A stretch of DNA of 40,129 nt from positions 1 to 40,129 of the forward strand of contig NZ_BCYU01000040.1 of NCBI RefSeq assembly GCF_001598355.1, read 5' to 3'. The stretch comes from Sphingomonas asaccharolytica NBRC 15499 (GTDB lineage Bacteria; Pseudomonadota; Alphaproteobacteria; Sphingomonadales; Sphingomonadaceae). This document shows, one piece after another, positions 25,080 through 33,674 of this stretch; the stretch's first letter is position 1, and the number at the start of each line of letters is the position of its first letter. Under the pieces are notes generated by a model, which searched no databases, was not told where the DNA came from, and saw only the letters and a program-made list of their open reading frames with translations. A program made the translations under genes and the position numbers.

Positions 25080-26263
25080 CCCTGCGCCGCGCGGAATGCC
25101 GTGAACGCCTGATCGAGATCGGCGATCAGGTCGGCCGGATCCTCGATCCCGATATGCAGCCGGACCAAGGCGCCGCCATGATCGGGTACGCCCAGGGCGC
25201 GGCGGGGATCGGCGGTGACCGCCAGGCTTTCGAAGCCACCCCAGCTAAAGCCGATGCCGAACAACCGCAGCGCGTCGATGAAGGCGGCGCGGCTGGCTTC
25301 GGTGCCATGTTTGAGCGCGAAGGCGAACAGTCCCGACGATCCCTTGAAGTCGCGGGCGAAAAATTCGTGTCCCGGGCAGCTCGGCAAGGCGGGGTGGAGC
25401 ACAGTGGCAACTTCCGGCCGCTCTGCGAGCCAGCGCGCGATCTCGAGCGCGCTCGCCTCGTGCTGTTTCAAGCGCACGGCCATGGTGCGCAGGCCGCGCG
25501 ATCCCAGCCAGCAATCGTCCGGGCTGGCGACCTGGCCCAGTTGAAAGCTCAGATTGCGCAGCTTGGCGAAATAGCCGGGCGCCGCGGTCACCGACCCCAA
25601 CATCACGTCGGAATGGCCGACGACATATTTGGTGCAGGCGAGCACCGTCAGGTCGATGCCCTTCTCGATCGCCGGGAAGAGCAGGGGCGTTGCCCAGGTA
25701 TTGTCGAGGATCGTGACGATGCCTCGTGCCTTGGCGGCGGCGACGATCGCGGGGATGTCTTGGACTTCGAACGTCAGGCTGCCCGGACTTTCGAGCAGGA
25801 TCGCCTTGGTCTTGTCGGAGAACAGCTCGGCGATGCCGGCACCGATCAACGGATCGTAATGCCGCGTCGTGATGCCCATCCGCTTGAGGAAACCGGCGGC
25901 GAAGTTGGTCGTCGGGTCATAAGCCGAATCGACCAGCAGCAATTCGTCGCCCGGATCGAGCACTGACAGCAATGCAGCAGTGACGGCGGCAACGCCCGAG
26001 CAATAGAGGAAGGTATCCTCGGCGCCGGGCTCGAGTTCGGTCAGCGCGTCGGCCAGCGCCCATTGCGTCGGGGTACCGCGGCGGCCGTAATAGAGCCGGT
26101 GGCGCGTATCGCCGCGCCCGGTCTCACGCAGATGCTCGACCGAATCGTAGAGGATCGTCGACGCGCGCCACACCGGCGGGTTGACGATCCCCTGCGTCCA
26201 TTCCTTGCGCCGCCCCGCGGTCACCACGCGGGTAGGGGGCTTGTCGTTCTCATTGCCGGCCAT
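25076..26263 (-). CDS. Cystathionine beta-lyase
   Basis: A 395-residue PLP enzyme of the Cys/Met-metabolism family that splits cystathionine to homocysteine, pyruvate and ammonia. Family signatures are YYGRRGTPTQWALADAL near residue 58, YCSGVAAVTAALL (cofactor phosphate region), LLVDSAYDPT, DNTWATP, and the PLP lysine in CTKYVVGHSDVMLG near residue 210. The Y-x-R-x-G-T-P-T and GHSD forms are those of MetC-type lyases in alphaproteobacteria. It is followed with overlap by the MscS gene and preceded by sseA on the same strand, forming a small sulfur-metabolism group. Confidence 0.93.
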   Translation of the reverse strand: MAGNENDKPPTRVVTAGRRKEWTQGIVNPPVWRASTILYDSVEHLRETGRGDTRHRLYYGRRGTPTQWALADALTELEPGAEDTFLYCSGVAAVTAALLSVLDPGDELLLVDSAYDPTTNFAAGFLKRMGITTRHYDPLIGAGIAELFSDKTKAILLESPGSLTFEVQDIPAIVAAAKARGIVTILDNTWATPLLFPAIEKGIDLTVLACTKYVVGHSDVMLGSVTAAPGYFAKLRNLSFQLGQVASPDDCWLGSRGLRTMAVRLKQHEASALEIARWLAERPEVATVLHPALPSCPGHEFFARDFKGSSGLFAFALKHGTEASRAAFIDALRLFGIGFSWGGFESLAVTADPRRALGVPDHGGALVRLHIGIEDPADLIADLDQAFTAFRAAQG

Positions 26264-26314
26264 CCGCCCGTGCTAGGCCGGGAAGCGCGCGCGGACAAGA
26301 ATCGAGTGCCGACC

Positions 26315-27166
26315 CTAAGCGGCACCCATCGCCTTGGGGGTCGACATATCCGCCCCCCATTCGGACCAGCTGCCGTCGTACAGCGCGCCGTCATTGCCGA
26401 GCAGATGCGCGCCGAACAACAACACCGCGGCAGTGATGCCCGAGCCGCAGGTGGTGACCAGCGGCTTCGACAGATCGATCCCGGCCCGCTCGAACTCGGA
26501 CTTGAGCGCGTCGCCGGTCTTCCACGTACCGTCATCGTTGAACAGCTGCTGATACGGCAGGTTCTTCGAGCCCGGGATGTGGCCGGCATGCGTCGCCGGG
26601 CGCGGATCGGGTTCCTCGCCGGTGAAGCGTGAGCCCGAGCGGGCGTCGAGCACCTGCTCCGCGCCGCTGTCGACATTGGCCTTCATCTGATCGAGCGTGC
26701 GGACCTGGCTGTCATCGGCCCAGACGGTGAAATGGCGGTGGCGGTGCTGCGGCTTGCCGCTTTCGACCGGGCGTCCCTCGGCCTGCCATTTGGCGAAGCC
26801 GCCATCGAGGATCGCGACGTCGTGCGCGCCGAACACGCGCAGCATCCACCAGGCGCGTGCCGAGGTGTGGTAATGCGAATTGTCGTACAGCACGATGCGG
26901 CTGCCATCGCCGAGCCCGAGCGACTGCATCCGGCTGGCGAATTTCTCGGGCGGTGGCAGCATCGTCGGCAACGGGCGGTTGAGGTCGGCGATCTCGGCAA
27001 TGTCGAAGAAGACCGCCCCCGGGATGTGCGCCTTTTCGAACGCGGCCACGGGATCTCCATCCGGGCCGCCCGGCACCGAACCGAGATAGGTCGCATCGAC
27101 CACACGAAGGTCGTTCGCTCCCAATTCGTTGGCCAGCCATTCGGTGGTCACCAGCGCGTCCATCAT
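26315..27166 (-). CDS. 3-mercaptopyruvate sulfurtransferase
   Basis: A 283-residue tandem rhodanese. The inactive N-terminal domain contains AHIPGAVFFDI and LYDNSHYHTSARAWWML. The catalytic C-terminal domain has AGHIPGSKNLPY and the active-site loop CGSGIT with Cys240. That loop, rather than the CRKGxT of thiosulfate rhodanese, marks mercaptopyruvate specificity. It moves sulfur from 3-mercaptopyruvate to an acceptor such as cyanide or thioredoxin. The start has two adjacent Met codons (27166 or 27163). It lies 51 bases upstream of the cystathionine beta-lyase gene on the same strand. Confidence 0.93.
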   Translation of the reverse strand: MMDALVTTEWLANELGANDLRVVDATYLGSVPGGPDGDPVAAFEKAHIPGAVFFDIAEIADLNRPLPTMLPPPEKFASRMQSLGLGDGSRIVLYDNSHYHTSARAWWMLRVFGAHDVAILDGGFAKWQAEGRPVESGKPQHRHRHFTVWADDSQVRTLDQMKANVDSGAEQVLDARSGSRFTGEEPDPRPATHAGHIPGSKNLPYQQLFNDDGTWKTGDALKSEFERAGIDLSKPLVTTCGSGITAAVLLFGAHLLGNDGALYDGSWSEWGADMSTPKAMGAA

Positions 27167-27352
27167 CGTCTCCTCTTACTGTCGATCAACACCAACTCGC
27201 CCGGGGAGGAAAGGGACGGCGCACGGATGTTAGCGCGGACCGGTGACGCCGTCGAGGTCGAGTAAGGGATGAATTCATTATCGCGCGGACCTCGCGCCAG
27301 CATCCGCGGCGCACGGGGTGACGTGCCGCGCACGGCCTCCTATATCCTCGCC

Positions 27353-27799
27353 ATGAACCCAAAGCATCTCGGCCAGGCGAGCAGCCTGCCCGCATCGCCC
27401 GAAGAGGCGGTGCTCGATTATGTCCCCAATCCGCGCCAGGGCCGACCTTATCTGGTGCGCTTCACCGCGCCCGAATTCACCTCGCTTTGCCCGGTGACCG
27501 GCCAGCCCGATTTCGCGCATCTGGTGATCGATTACGTGCCAGCGGAAACCATCGTCGAATCGAAGTCGCTCAAACTGTTCCTGAGCTCGTTTCGCAACCA
27601 TGCCGCCTTCCACGAGGATTGCACGGTCGGGATCGGCGAGCGGCTGACCGCCGAGATGAAGCCGCAATGGCTCCGGATCGGCGGCTATTGGTATCCGCGC
27701 GGCGGGATCCCGATCGACGTGTTCTGGCAATCGGGCCCCGTGCCCGAGGGGCTATGGCTGCCCGATCAAGGCGTGCCGAGCTATCGCGGACGCGGCTGA
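27353..27799 (+). CDS. NADPH-dependent 7-cyano-7-deazaguanine reductase QueF (type I)
   Basis: Reduces preQ0 to preQ1 in queuosine synthesis. The 148-residue length is that of the unimodular type I enzyme. The catalytic Cys46 and Asp53 lie in [13 protein letters not shown], and the QueF motif [13 protein letters not shown] is at about residues 65-77, with FHEDCTV after it. An in-frame start at 27269 would add 28 residues with no family match, so ATG 27353 is chosen. The gene stands alone on the plus strand, divergent from sseA. I saw no preQ1 riboswitch in the leader. Confidence 0.95.
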   Translation: MNPKHLGQASSLPASPEEAVLDYVPNPRQGRPYLVRFTAPEFTSLCPVTGQPDFAHLVIDYVPAETIVESKSLKLFLSSFRNHAAFHEDCTVGIGERLTAEMKPQWLRIGGYWYPRGGIPIDVFWQSGPVPEGLWLPDQGVPSYRGRG

Positions 27800-27832
27800 T
27801 CACGCGATATTAACACAGGTCAACGCGAATCC

Positions 27833-27851
27833 TTTGTTGCAATGCAGCAAA
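27833..27851. promoter_or_regulatory. Operator-like palindrome upstream of the GT4-GH130 operon
   Basis: TTTGTTGCAATGCAGCAAA, symmetric at 8 of 9 pairs about a central A. It overlaps the -35 of the promoter predicted at 27837-27865, a position suited to repression. The TTGC/GCAA pattern recalls sites of the PhaR/AniA family that links carbon storage and exopolysaccharide in alphaproteobacteria; that match is from memory and unproven. Confidence 0.5.
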
Positions 27852-27865
27852 TACGCAACCATATT
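27837..27865 (+). promoter_or_regulatory. Predicted sigma-70 promoter of the GT4-GH130 operon
   Basis: TTGCAA (27837-27842), a 17-base spacer, then CATATT (27860-27865). Each hexamer matches the consensus at four of six positions. It lies 70 bases before the ATG at 27935, within one of the few AT-rich stretches nearby. Confidence 0.4.
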
Positions 27866-27934
27866 TCTTTCAATCCGTTCAGGGAGGTATGAGTCGGGCG
27901 ACAATGCCCGGAAATTACTTGTGAAAGGGCAGAA

Positions 27935-30202
27935 ATGGCGTCGTCGCCTCTACCACCCCGGACCAAACACGTTGCGCTGATTGGCAATTTCCTGCCGCGG
28001 CAATGCGGCATTGCGACATATACGACCGATACGTATCTCGCGCTCCAGGACCGCTTTCCCGACCTTAAGGTCGATGTCTATGCGATGGACGATCGTGCCG
28101 AAGGGTACGATTATCCGCCGGAAGTCACCGGATCGATCGCGCAGGAGGATCGCCTGGCCTATCTGGCGGCCGCGCGCGAGATCGAAGCGAGCGGCGCTCA
28201 GGCGGTTTGGATCCAGCATGAATATGGCATCTTCGGCGGGCCGGCGGGCGAGCATCTGCTCGCGTTGCTGGACCGACTGACTATTCCCGTGATCGTGACG
28301 CTGCACACGATACTGGAAACCCCCAATGACGATCAGCGTCGGGTGATGGACGGCTTGCTCAAGCGCGCCGCCCGGGTCATCGTCATGGCCGATATCGGCC
28401 GCGACATTTTGATGCGTGTCTATGGCGCCGATCCGCGGACGATCATGATGATCCCGCATGGCGTGCCCGATCGGCCGCTGGTCGATCCCGACACCATGAA
28501 GCCGCGCTTCGGTTGGGAAGGGCACAAGGTGTTGCTGACCTTCGGCCTGCTGGCGCCGAACAAGGGGATCGAAAGCGTGATCTCCGCCATGCCGGCGGTG
28601 GTGGCGGCCAACCCCGATGCGCTGTACGTAATATTGGGCGCCACGCATCCCAATTTGGTCGCGCAACAGGGCGAAGCCTATCGTGATCGGTTGAAGGCAC
28701 TAGCCGCCGAAAAAGGTGTAGCTGACCATGTCCGCTTCATCGACGGCTTCCTCGAGCATGACGAACTGCTCGACTATCTTCAGGCGACCGATCTTTACGT
28801 CACGCCCTATACCAACCCCGCGCAGATCACGTCTGGCACGCTGTCTTACGCGGTCGGTGTGGGCAAGGCGGTGGTGTCGACGCCGTATATCCACGCGACC
28901 GAGATCCTGGCCGACGGACATGGCGTGATCGTCGATTTCGGCGATGTCGAAGGCTTTGCACGCGAGATTTCGCGGCTACTGGCCGACGATGCGGCGCGTA
29001 CCGAACTGACGCGACGCGCTTATGCTCGCGGTCGCACGATGATCTGGCCGCGACTGGCCGAAGCCGGAATGGAAGGAATCGATGCGATCGTTGCTGCAGC
29101 CCCGCGGCGGATCAAGATCGCCAAGCCGCTGACCCCGCTCAAGCCCAGCATCGCGGCGGTCGAGCGGATGAGCGACGCGACCGGCATGTTCCAGCACGCT
29201 GTCCTTTCGGTGCCGGACTTTCGCCACGGCTATTGTATCGACGACAACGTCCGAGCGCTGATGCTGATGACCGCGATCGACGATCTCGACGAGGATCTCC
29301 GCGACAAATGGATGACGACCTATGCGGCATTCATTCAATATGCCTGGAATCCCGACAAGAGGCGTTTCCGCAACTTCATGAATTTCGATCGCACCTGGTG
29401 CGAAGAGATGGGGTCGGAGGATTCTAACGGCCGCACCATCTGGGCGTTGGGTGTCACCGCCAAGCGCGCGACGCTTGCCAAGCATCGGGATTGGGCGGCG
29501 CGATTGTTCGACGAGACGGCGGGAATCGCGTTCGAGTTGACCAGCCCACGGTCGCAGGCATTCGCGATGCTGGGCGCCGCGGCGATGCTGAGCGCGCATC
29601 CCGGCCACGCGCGATCGCGCACGATCCTGGAACGTTTCTCCGCCGATTTGGCCGACCTGCTCCAGGAAACGCGCCGGCCCGAATGGGAATGGTTCGAAAT
29701 CGTTCTCGCCTATGACAATGCTCGCTTGCCCGAAGCGATGGTCCGCGCGGGCATGGCATTGGAGCGCCAGGAACTGATCGAAACCGGCCTGCGTGCACTC
29801 GATTGGATCGTGGGTCAGCAGACCAGTCCCGAAGGCCGATTCCGCGCGGTCGGCACCGAGAGTTTCGGGCGGCCTTATGAAGGGCCGTTGCCGTTCGATC
29901 AGCAGCCGCTCGAAGCGCAAGCGACGATCGATGCCTGCGCCGCTGCGTTCAAGGCGACCGGCGACGTGCGCTGGGTCGAGGAGGCGAACCGGGCGTATCG
30001 CTGGTATCTCGGCCAGAACGATCTCGACCTGCCGCTGGCGACGGTGCAGGACGGCGGCTGTTTCGATGGCCTGATGCCGGGCGGTTTGAACCGGAATCAG
30101 GGCGCCGAGTCGATTTTAGCGCTGCAATTGGCCTCTTGCGCCATTTCCGCACTTGGAAAGGCAGCCGGAACCGTGGCAGGGACGGGTCGCGCCGTCGCGT
30201 AG
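27935..30202 (+). CDS. GT4 glycosyltransferase fused to an all-helical glycosidase-like domain
   Basis: A 755-residue two-part protein. Residues 1-390 are a GT-B fold GT4 enzyme with GNFLPRQCGIATYT at the N-terminus, IQHEYGIFGG, IPHGVPDRP, TFGLLAPNKGIESVI and the donor-site region SGTLSYAVGVGKAVV. Residues about 400-745 form a Trp- and acidic-rich helical region (HGYCIDDNVRALMLM, WEWFEIVLAYDNARLPEAM, ATIDACAAAF, GGCFDGL), which looks like an alpha/alpha-toroid seen in glycan-active enzymes. There is no signal or membrane segment, so it is cytoplasmic. AAAGGGCAGAA precedes the ATG. A GH130-family gene follows 30 bases later, suggesting synthesis and trimming of a mannose-type glycan. Acceptor and donor are unknown. 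Confidence 0.85.
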   Translation: MASSPLPPRTKHVALIGNFLPRQCGIATYTTDTYLALQDRFPDLKVDVYAMDDRAEGYDYPPEVTGSIAQEDRLAYLAAAREIEASGAQAVWIQHEYGIFGGPAGEHLLALLDRLTIPVIVTLHTILETPNDDQRRVMDGLLKRAARVIVMADIGRDILMRVYGADPRTIMMIPHGVPDRPLVDPDTMKPRFGWEGHKVLLTFGLLAPNKGIESVISAMPAVVAANPDALYVILGATHPNLVAQQGEAYRDRLKALAAEKGVADHVRFIDGFLEHDELLDYLQATDLYVTPYTNPAQITSGTLSYAVGVGKAVVSTPYIHATEILADGHGVIVDFGDVEGFAREISRLLADDAARTELTRRAYARGRTMIWPRLAEAGMEGIDAIVAAAPRRIKIAKPLTPLKPSIAAVERMSDATGMFQHAVLSVPDFRHGYCIDDNVRALMLMTAIDDLDEDLRDKWMTTYAAFIQYAWNPDKRRFRNFMNFDRTWCEEMGSEDSNGRTIWALGVTAKRATLAKHRDWAARLFDETAGIAFELTSPRSQAFAMLGAAAMLSAHPGHARSRTILERFSADLADLLQETRRPEWEWFEIVLAYDNARLPEAMVRAGMALERQELIETGLRALDWIVGQQTSPEGRFRAVGTESFGRPYEGPLPFDQQPLEAQATIDACAAAFKATGDVRWVEEANRAYRWYLGQNDLDLPLATVQDGGCFDGLMPGGLNRNQGAESILALQLASCAISALGKAAGTVAGTGRAVA

Positions 30203-30232
30203 CAACGACACGCGGCGCCGCTTGGATCAAGG

Positions 30233-31537
30233 TTGCAAGCGGGATGGCCGTTGCTCGACATATTTCATCACAGCCTCAGGCTGCACGCCGACCCGTCGCG
30301 AGTCGTCGTTCGTCCATTCCATATCGGCTGGTCCCCCGTTGGCGGCGGGACCAGCCGGACCGACCGGCTGGTCCGGGCGGTCCTGGCGATGTCGGCGCAG
30401 GAAACGCGCGACGAGCTTGAGGTCGTGCTCAAGGACTTCGAGGCGCGTCACTGGCAGACGCGCCGCGTGTTCATGACGCGCTATGACGAGATCGAGGATT
30501 TGCTTGGGCTCGACGGCCGCGACATCGGCGACGAGAAACGCCAGCTGATCGGCGCCTATTTCTGCCACGAATATTCCTATGCCGCGGCGGCGCTGATGAA
30601 CCCCAGCGCGGTGCCGCATTTCGACCAGACCGGCATGCCCAAGGGATCGATGCGCATCCTGATGTCGCTGCGCTCGGTGGGCGAGGGGCACATTTCCTCG
30701 GTTGCCTTCCGCGAAGGCATCATCACGTCGGACAACCAGCTCAAGCTCGCGCCCGAGCCGCCCTTCGCGACGGCAGCCGACGTCCACGGCAGCGACGAGG
30801 AGCATGTTCCGTCGGGGCCGGTGACGGTGCACCGGCATCGCGATTCGACTCTGTCCGGCACGGTGATCTTTCCGATCACCGACGCACAGTCCAAGGGGCT
30901 GGAGGACCTCCGTCTGGTCCAGTTCCGCCACGACGATGGCGAGGTCGAATGGCTTGGCACCTATACTGCCTATAACGGATCGCAGATCCAGTCGGAGCTG
31001 TTGCGCACCCGCGACTTCCGCGCGTTCGATCTGGTGCCGATGACCGGACCTGCAGCGCGCAACAAGGGCATCGCCTTGTTCCCGCGCAAGGTCGGCGGCC
31101 GGTACCTCGCGATCGGACGGCAGGATGGCGAGAATCTCTTCCTGCTCGATTCCGATCGGCTGACGCATTGGGAGGAAGGCGAACGGCTGCTCGAGCCGCG
31201 TTATCCCTGGGAGCTGGTCCAGATCGGCAATTGCGGACCGCCGATCGAACTCGACGAGGGTTGGCTGTTGCTGACGCACGGCGTTGGCGCGATGCGCAAA
31301 TATTCGGTCGGCGCGGTGCTGCTCGACAAGGACGATCCGTCGAAGGTGATCGGTCGCACCGTCGAGCCGATCCTGGCGGCGAAGGATCAGGACCGCGAGG
31401 GGTACGTGCCCAACGTCGTTTATTCGTGCGGTGCGATCCGCCACGGCGACAGCTTGTTCCTGCCCTACGGCGTGGCCGACAGCTCGGTCGCGTTCGCCTT
31501 CGTGCCGATCAAGGCGCTGGTCGCGACGCTGGTCTGA
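30233..31537 (+). CDS. Glycoside hydrolase family 130 protein (beta-mannoside phosphorylase-like)
   Basis: A protein of about 434 residues with the five-bladed beta-propeller pattern of GH130, whose members mostly phosphorolyse or hydrolyse beta-linked mannosides. Family cues are FNPSAVPHFD-like NPSAVPHFDQ near residue 120, RHDDGEVEWLGTYTAYNG, RNKGIALFPRKVGGRYLAIGRQDG and GNCGPPIELDEGWLLLTHGVG. No ATG lies near the start: TTG 30233 and TTG 30251 are the candidates, so the first few residues are uncertain. No signal peptide. It is cotranscribed with the GT4 fusion, and the two probably act on one glycan. Whether this member is a phosphorylase or a hydrolase cannot be told here. Confidence 0.85.
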   Translation: MQAGWPLLDIFHHSLRLHADPSRVVVRPFHIGWSPVGGGTSRTDRLVRAVLAMSAQETRDELEVVLKDFEARHWQTRRVFMTRYDEIEDLLGLDGRDIGDEKRQLIGAYFCHEYSYAAAALMNPSAVPHFDQTGMPKGSMRILMSLRSVGEGHISSVAFREGIITSDNQLKLAPEPPFATAADVHGSDEEHVPSGPVTVHRHRDSTLSGTVIFPITDAQSKGLEDLRLVQFRHDDGEVEWLGTYTAYNGSQIQSELLRTRDFRAFDLVPMTGPAARNKGIALFPRKVGGRYLAIGRQDGENLFLLDSDRLTHWEEGERLLEPRYPWELVQIGNCGPPIELDEGWLLLTHGVGAMRKYSVGAVLLDKDDPSKVIGRTVEPILAAKDQDREGYVPNVVYSCGAIRHGDSLFLPYGVADSSVAFAFVPIKALVATLV

Positions 31538-31562
31538 CTTCCAGTTTGGCCGTTGGTCCGCT

Positions 31563-31584
31563 CCCCTCCCGCTTGCGGGAGGGG
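31563..31584. terminator. Bidirectional 10-bp hairpin between convergent genes
   Basis: CCCCTCCCGC and GCGGGAGGGG are perfectly complementary around a TT centre, 25 bases after the GH130 stop and 22 before the OPT stop on the other strand. It resembles the short GC palindromes at 4778 and 19521. It likely marks transcript ends in both directions. Confidence 0.55.
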
Positions 31585-31606
31585 AAGGTTTGCCGCCACG
31601 TATTGA

Positions 31607-33553
31607 TCAGCGCACCATGTTTTTCGTGCGGCTGTAGAGCCAGGCGATCGATCCGAAGAACACCAGCAAGGCGGCGAGTTCCGCCCATTGGGCATAGCTT
31701 GCGCCCATGATCCCGGCCGGGATCTCGCCGCCGCGCGCCGCGACGAAGAACGCGAAGCCAACGCCCCACAGACTCTCACCGACGATCAGGCCGGTCGCCG
31801 CCAGCGTGCCCATCCGCTCAGCGAAGTCGGGATTGGCGGTGCGCGCGGCCCAGCGATCGTAGAAATGGCCGATCAGCGCGCCGACCGGGATCAGCAAGGT
31901 CAGCGCCATTGGCAGATAGATGCCCATGCCGACGCCGAGCGGCGGCAAGCGCATCTTGCCCATCTTGCCGAGCGTTTCGTCGATCGCGATCACGATCACG
32001 CCGATCAGCGCGCCCGTCCCGATCAGCCACCAGTCGATGCCCGAGCCAAGGATGCCTTGCGCCAGCGCCGCGATCAGCGACGCCTGGGGCGCCTGCAGCG
32101 CGTTGGGACCGGCGCCGGGCATGCCAACGAAGCCGAACGTGTTCTTGAGCAGGTCGAGCACGATCGGGATGACGAGCGAACCGAAAATCACCCCGAACAC
32201 CAAGGCGACCTGTTGCTTCCACGGAGTCGCGCCGACCAATTGCCCGGTCTTGAGGTCCTGGAGGTTGTCGTTGGAGATCGTCGCCACCGAAAAGACGATG
32301 CCGGTGGTGAACAGGGCGTAAGCGATCAGCGCACTGGCGCGGTGCGGATCGGTCTGGTGCCCGAAAAAGGCGAGCAGGAGCAGCGACGCGCCGACCGCGG
32401 CGAGGATGCCGACGCCCGAGACGGGGCTGTTCGACGCGCCGATCAGGCCGGCCATATAGCCGCAGACCGATGCGATCACGACCGCAACCAGCGCGATATA
32501 GATCACGGTGCCGCCGATCACGGCAACGGCATGTTCGCGGATCGGGCCGCCGGCGGAGAACTCCCACAGCAGGACGGCGATCAACGGCAGCATCAACAGG
32601 ATCGTACCGCCGACGATCGAGATCGGCAGGTCGCGTTCAGTAATGTCGAGCACTTCGCCCTGGCCGCGCGCCTTCGACGCCGCCATCGCCGACCGGATGC
32701 CACCGATGATCGGGCCCAGGATCTTGAACAAGGTCCAGATCGCCGCGACGCCGATCGTGCCGGCGCCGACGAAGCGGACTTTGTTGCGGAAGATGTCGGT
32801 GACGATCGCGTCGGTCGCGCCGGGAACATGCGCGCTGAGCCATGGCACCAGCCCGACCCAGGCGATCAGCATGCCGAAGAACATCGCCGCGCCGACCGAC
32901 AGCCCGACCAGATGGCCGACGCCGATCAACGCCATCGAGAAACTGGTCGAGACACCGCTGACGCCCGATCCGAAACGGAAGTTCTTGGCAGCGTCGGCGG
33001 CAACCACCTTGAGCGTCGCGAGCAACTGGAAGCTGGCCGAGACCAGCGAGCTGATCACGATGATGCGCAAGCCCTTGGCATTCTCCTCGCCGCCATCGGT
33101 GCTGGTGCCGACCTTGAGCACTTCGGCCGCCGCGACGCCTTCGGGATAGGGCAGGTCGGAGCCGGTCACCAGCGCGCGCCGCAAGGGGACCGAGAACATC
33201 ACCCCCATGATGCCGCCGGTCGCGCACACCGCGACCGTCGTCCAATAAGGAAAGCCTTGCCACCAGCCGACCAGGATCAGCCCTGGCAACACGAAGATGA
33301 TCGCCGACAAGGTCCCCGCCGCCGAGGCGATCGTCTGGACGATGTTGTTTTCGACGATATTGGAGCCCGGCAGCATCCGCAGGATCGCCATCGAGATCAC
33401 CGCCGCCGGGATCGACGTGGCGAAGGTCAGCCCGACCTTCAGCCCGAGATAGACGTTCGCCGCGGTGAACAGGATGGTGATGATGCCGCCCAGGATCACG
33501 CCGCGAATGGTCAGCTCGGCGATCGGGCGGGTGGTGGCGGTGATCATGCGCAA
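31607..33553 (-). CDS. OPT-family oligopeptide transporter
   Basis: A 648-residue inner-membrane transporter with about 15-16 hydrophobic helices. The N-terminal ELTIRGVILGGIITILFTAANVYLGLKVG is the family opening. SGSDLPYPEG-like VTGSDLPYPEGVAAAEVLKVG near residue 135 and NSPVSGVGI near 375 are family motifs. OPT proteins take up oligopeptides or metal chelates using the proton gradient; this bacterial branch is usually annotated as an oligopeptide transporter, but direct evidence is thin. Starts at 33553 and 33547 are both possible. It could import products of the envelope peptidases in this window, which is an inference. Confidence 0.92.
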   Translation of the reverse strand: MRMITATTRPIAELTIRGVILGGIITILFTAANVYLGLKVGLTFATSIPAAVISMAILRMLPGSNIVENNIVQTIASAAGTLSAIIFVLPGLILVGWWQGFPYWTTVAVCATGGIMGVMFSVPLRRALVTGSDLPYPEGVAAAEVLKVGTSTDGGEENAKGLRIIVISSLVSASFQLLATLKVVAADAAKNFRFGSGVSGVSTSFSMALIGVGHLVGLSVGAAMFFGMLIAWVGLVPWLSAHVPGATDAIVTDIFRNKVRFVGAGTIGVAAIWTLFKILGPIIGGIRSAMAASKARGQGEVLDITERDLPISIVGGTILLMLPLIAVLLWEFSAGGPIREHAVAVIGGTVIYIALVAVVIASVCGYMAGLIGASNSPVSGVGILAAVGASLLLLAFFGHQTDPHRASALIAYALFTTGIVFSVATISNDNLQDLKTGQLVGATPWKQQVALVFGVIFGSLVIPIVLDLLKNTFGFVGMPGAGPNALQAPQASLIAALAQGILGSGIDWWLIGTGALIGVIVIAIDETLGKMGKMRLPPLGVGMGIYLPMALTLLIPVGALIGHFYDRWAARTANPDFAERMGTLAATGLIVGESLWGVGFAFFVAARGGEIPAGIMGASYAQWAELAALLVFFGSIAWLYSRTKNMVR

Positions 33554-33674
33554 AACCCGGTTTAGTGTTCAAGGTGCCGGCGCGGCATGACCGTTGTGCG
33601 TCGGACTGTGTGTCGCCGCGCTGAACGGAAATCGCCCCGGTTGTCTGCCCGGAACGTGGCACATTATTGCGGGT

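Noticed and set aside
23670..25112. A 480-codon frame antisense to the MscS channel gene
   Set aside because: Charged low-complexity product; the opposite strand shows a full MscS architecture with a start overlapping its neighbour.
27170..27352. A preQ1 riboswitch upstream of queF
   Set aside because: No A-rich tail or compact pseudoknot pattern with a conserved cytosine loop could be found in the leader.
27889..27924. An 11-residue ORF in the GT4 leader behind GGAGG
   Set aside because: GGAGG is only one base from its ATG, too close for normal initiation, and the peptide has no attenuator-like composition.
31688..33565. A 625-codon open frame antisense to the OPT transporter
   Set aside because: Its product is a run of charged residues (Asp, Arg, Gln, His) without a fold-like pattern, mirroring the hydrophobic codons of the transporter.
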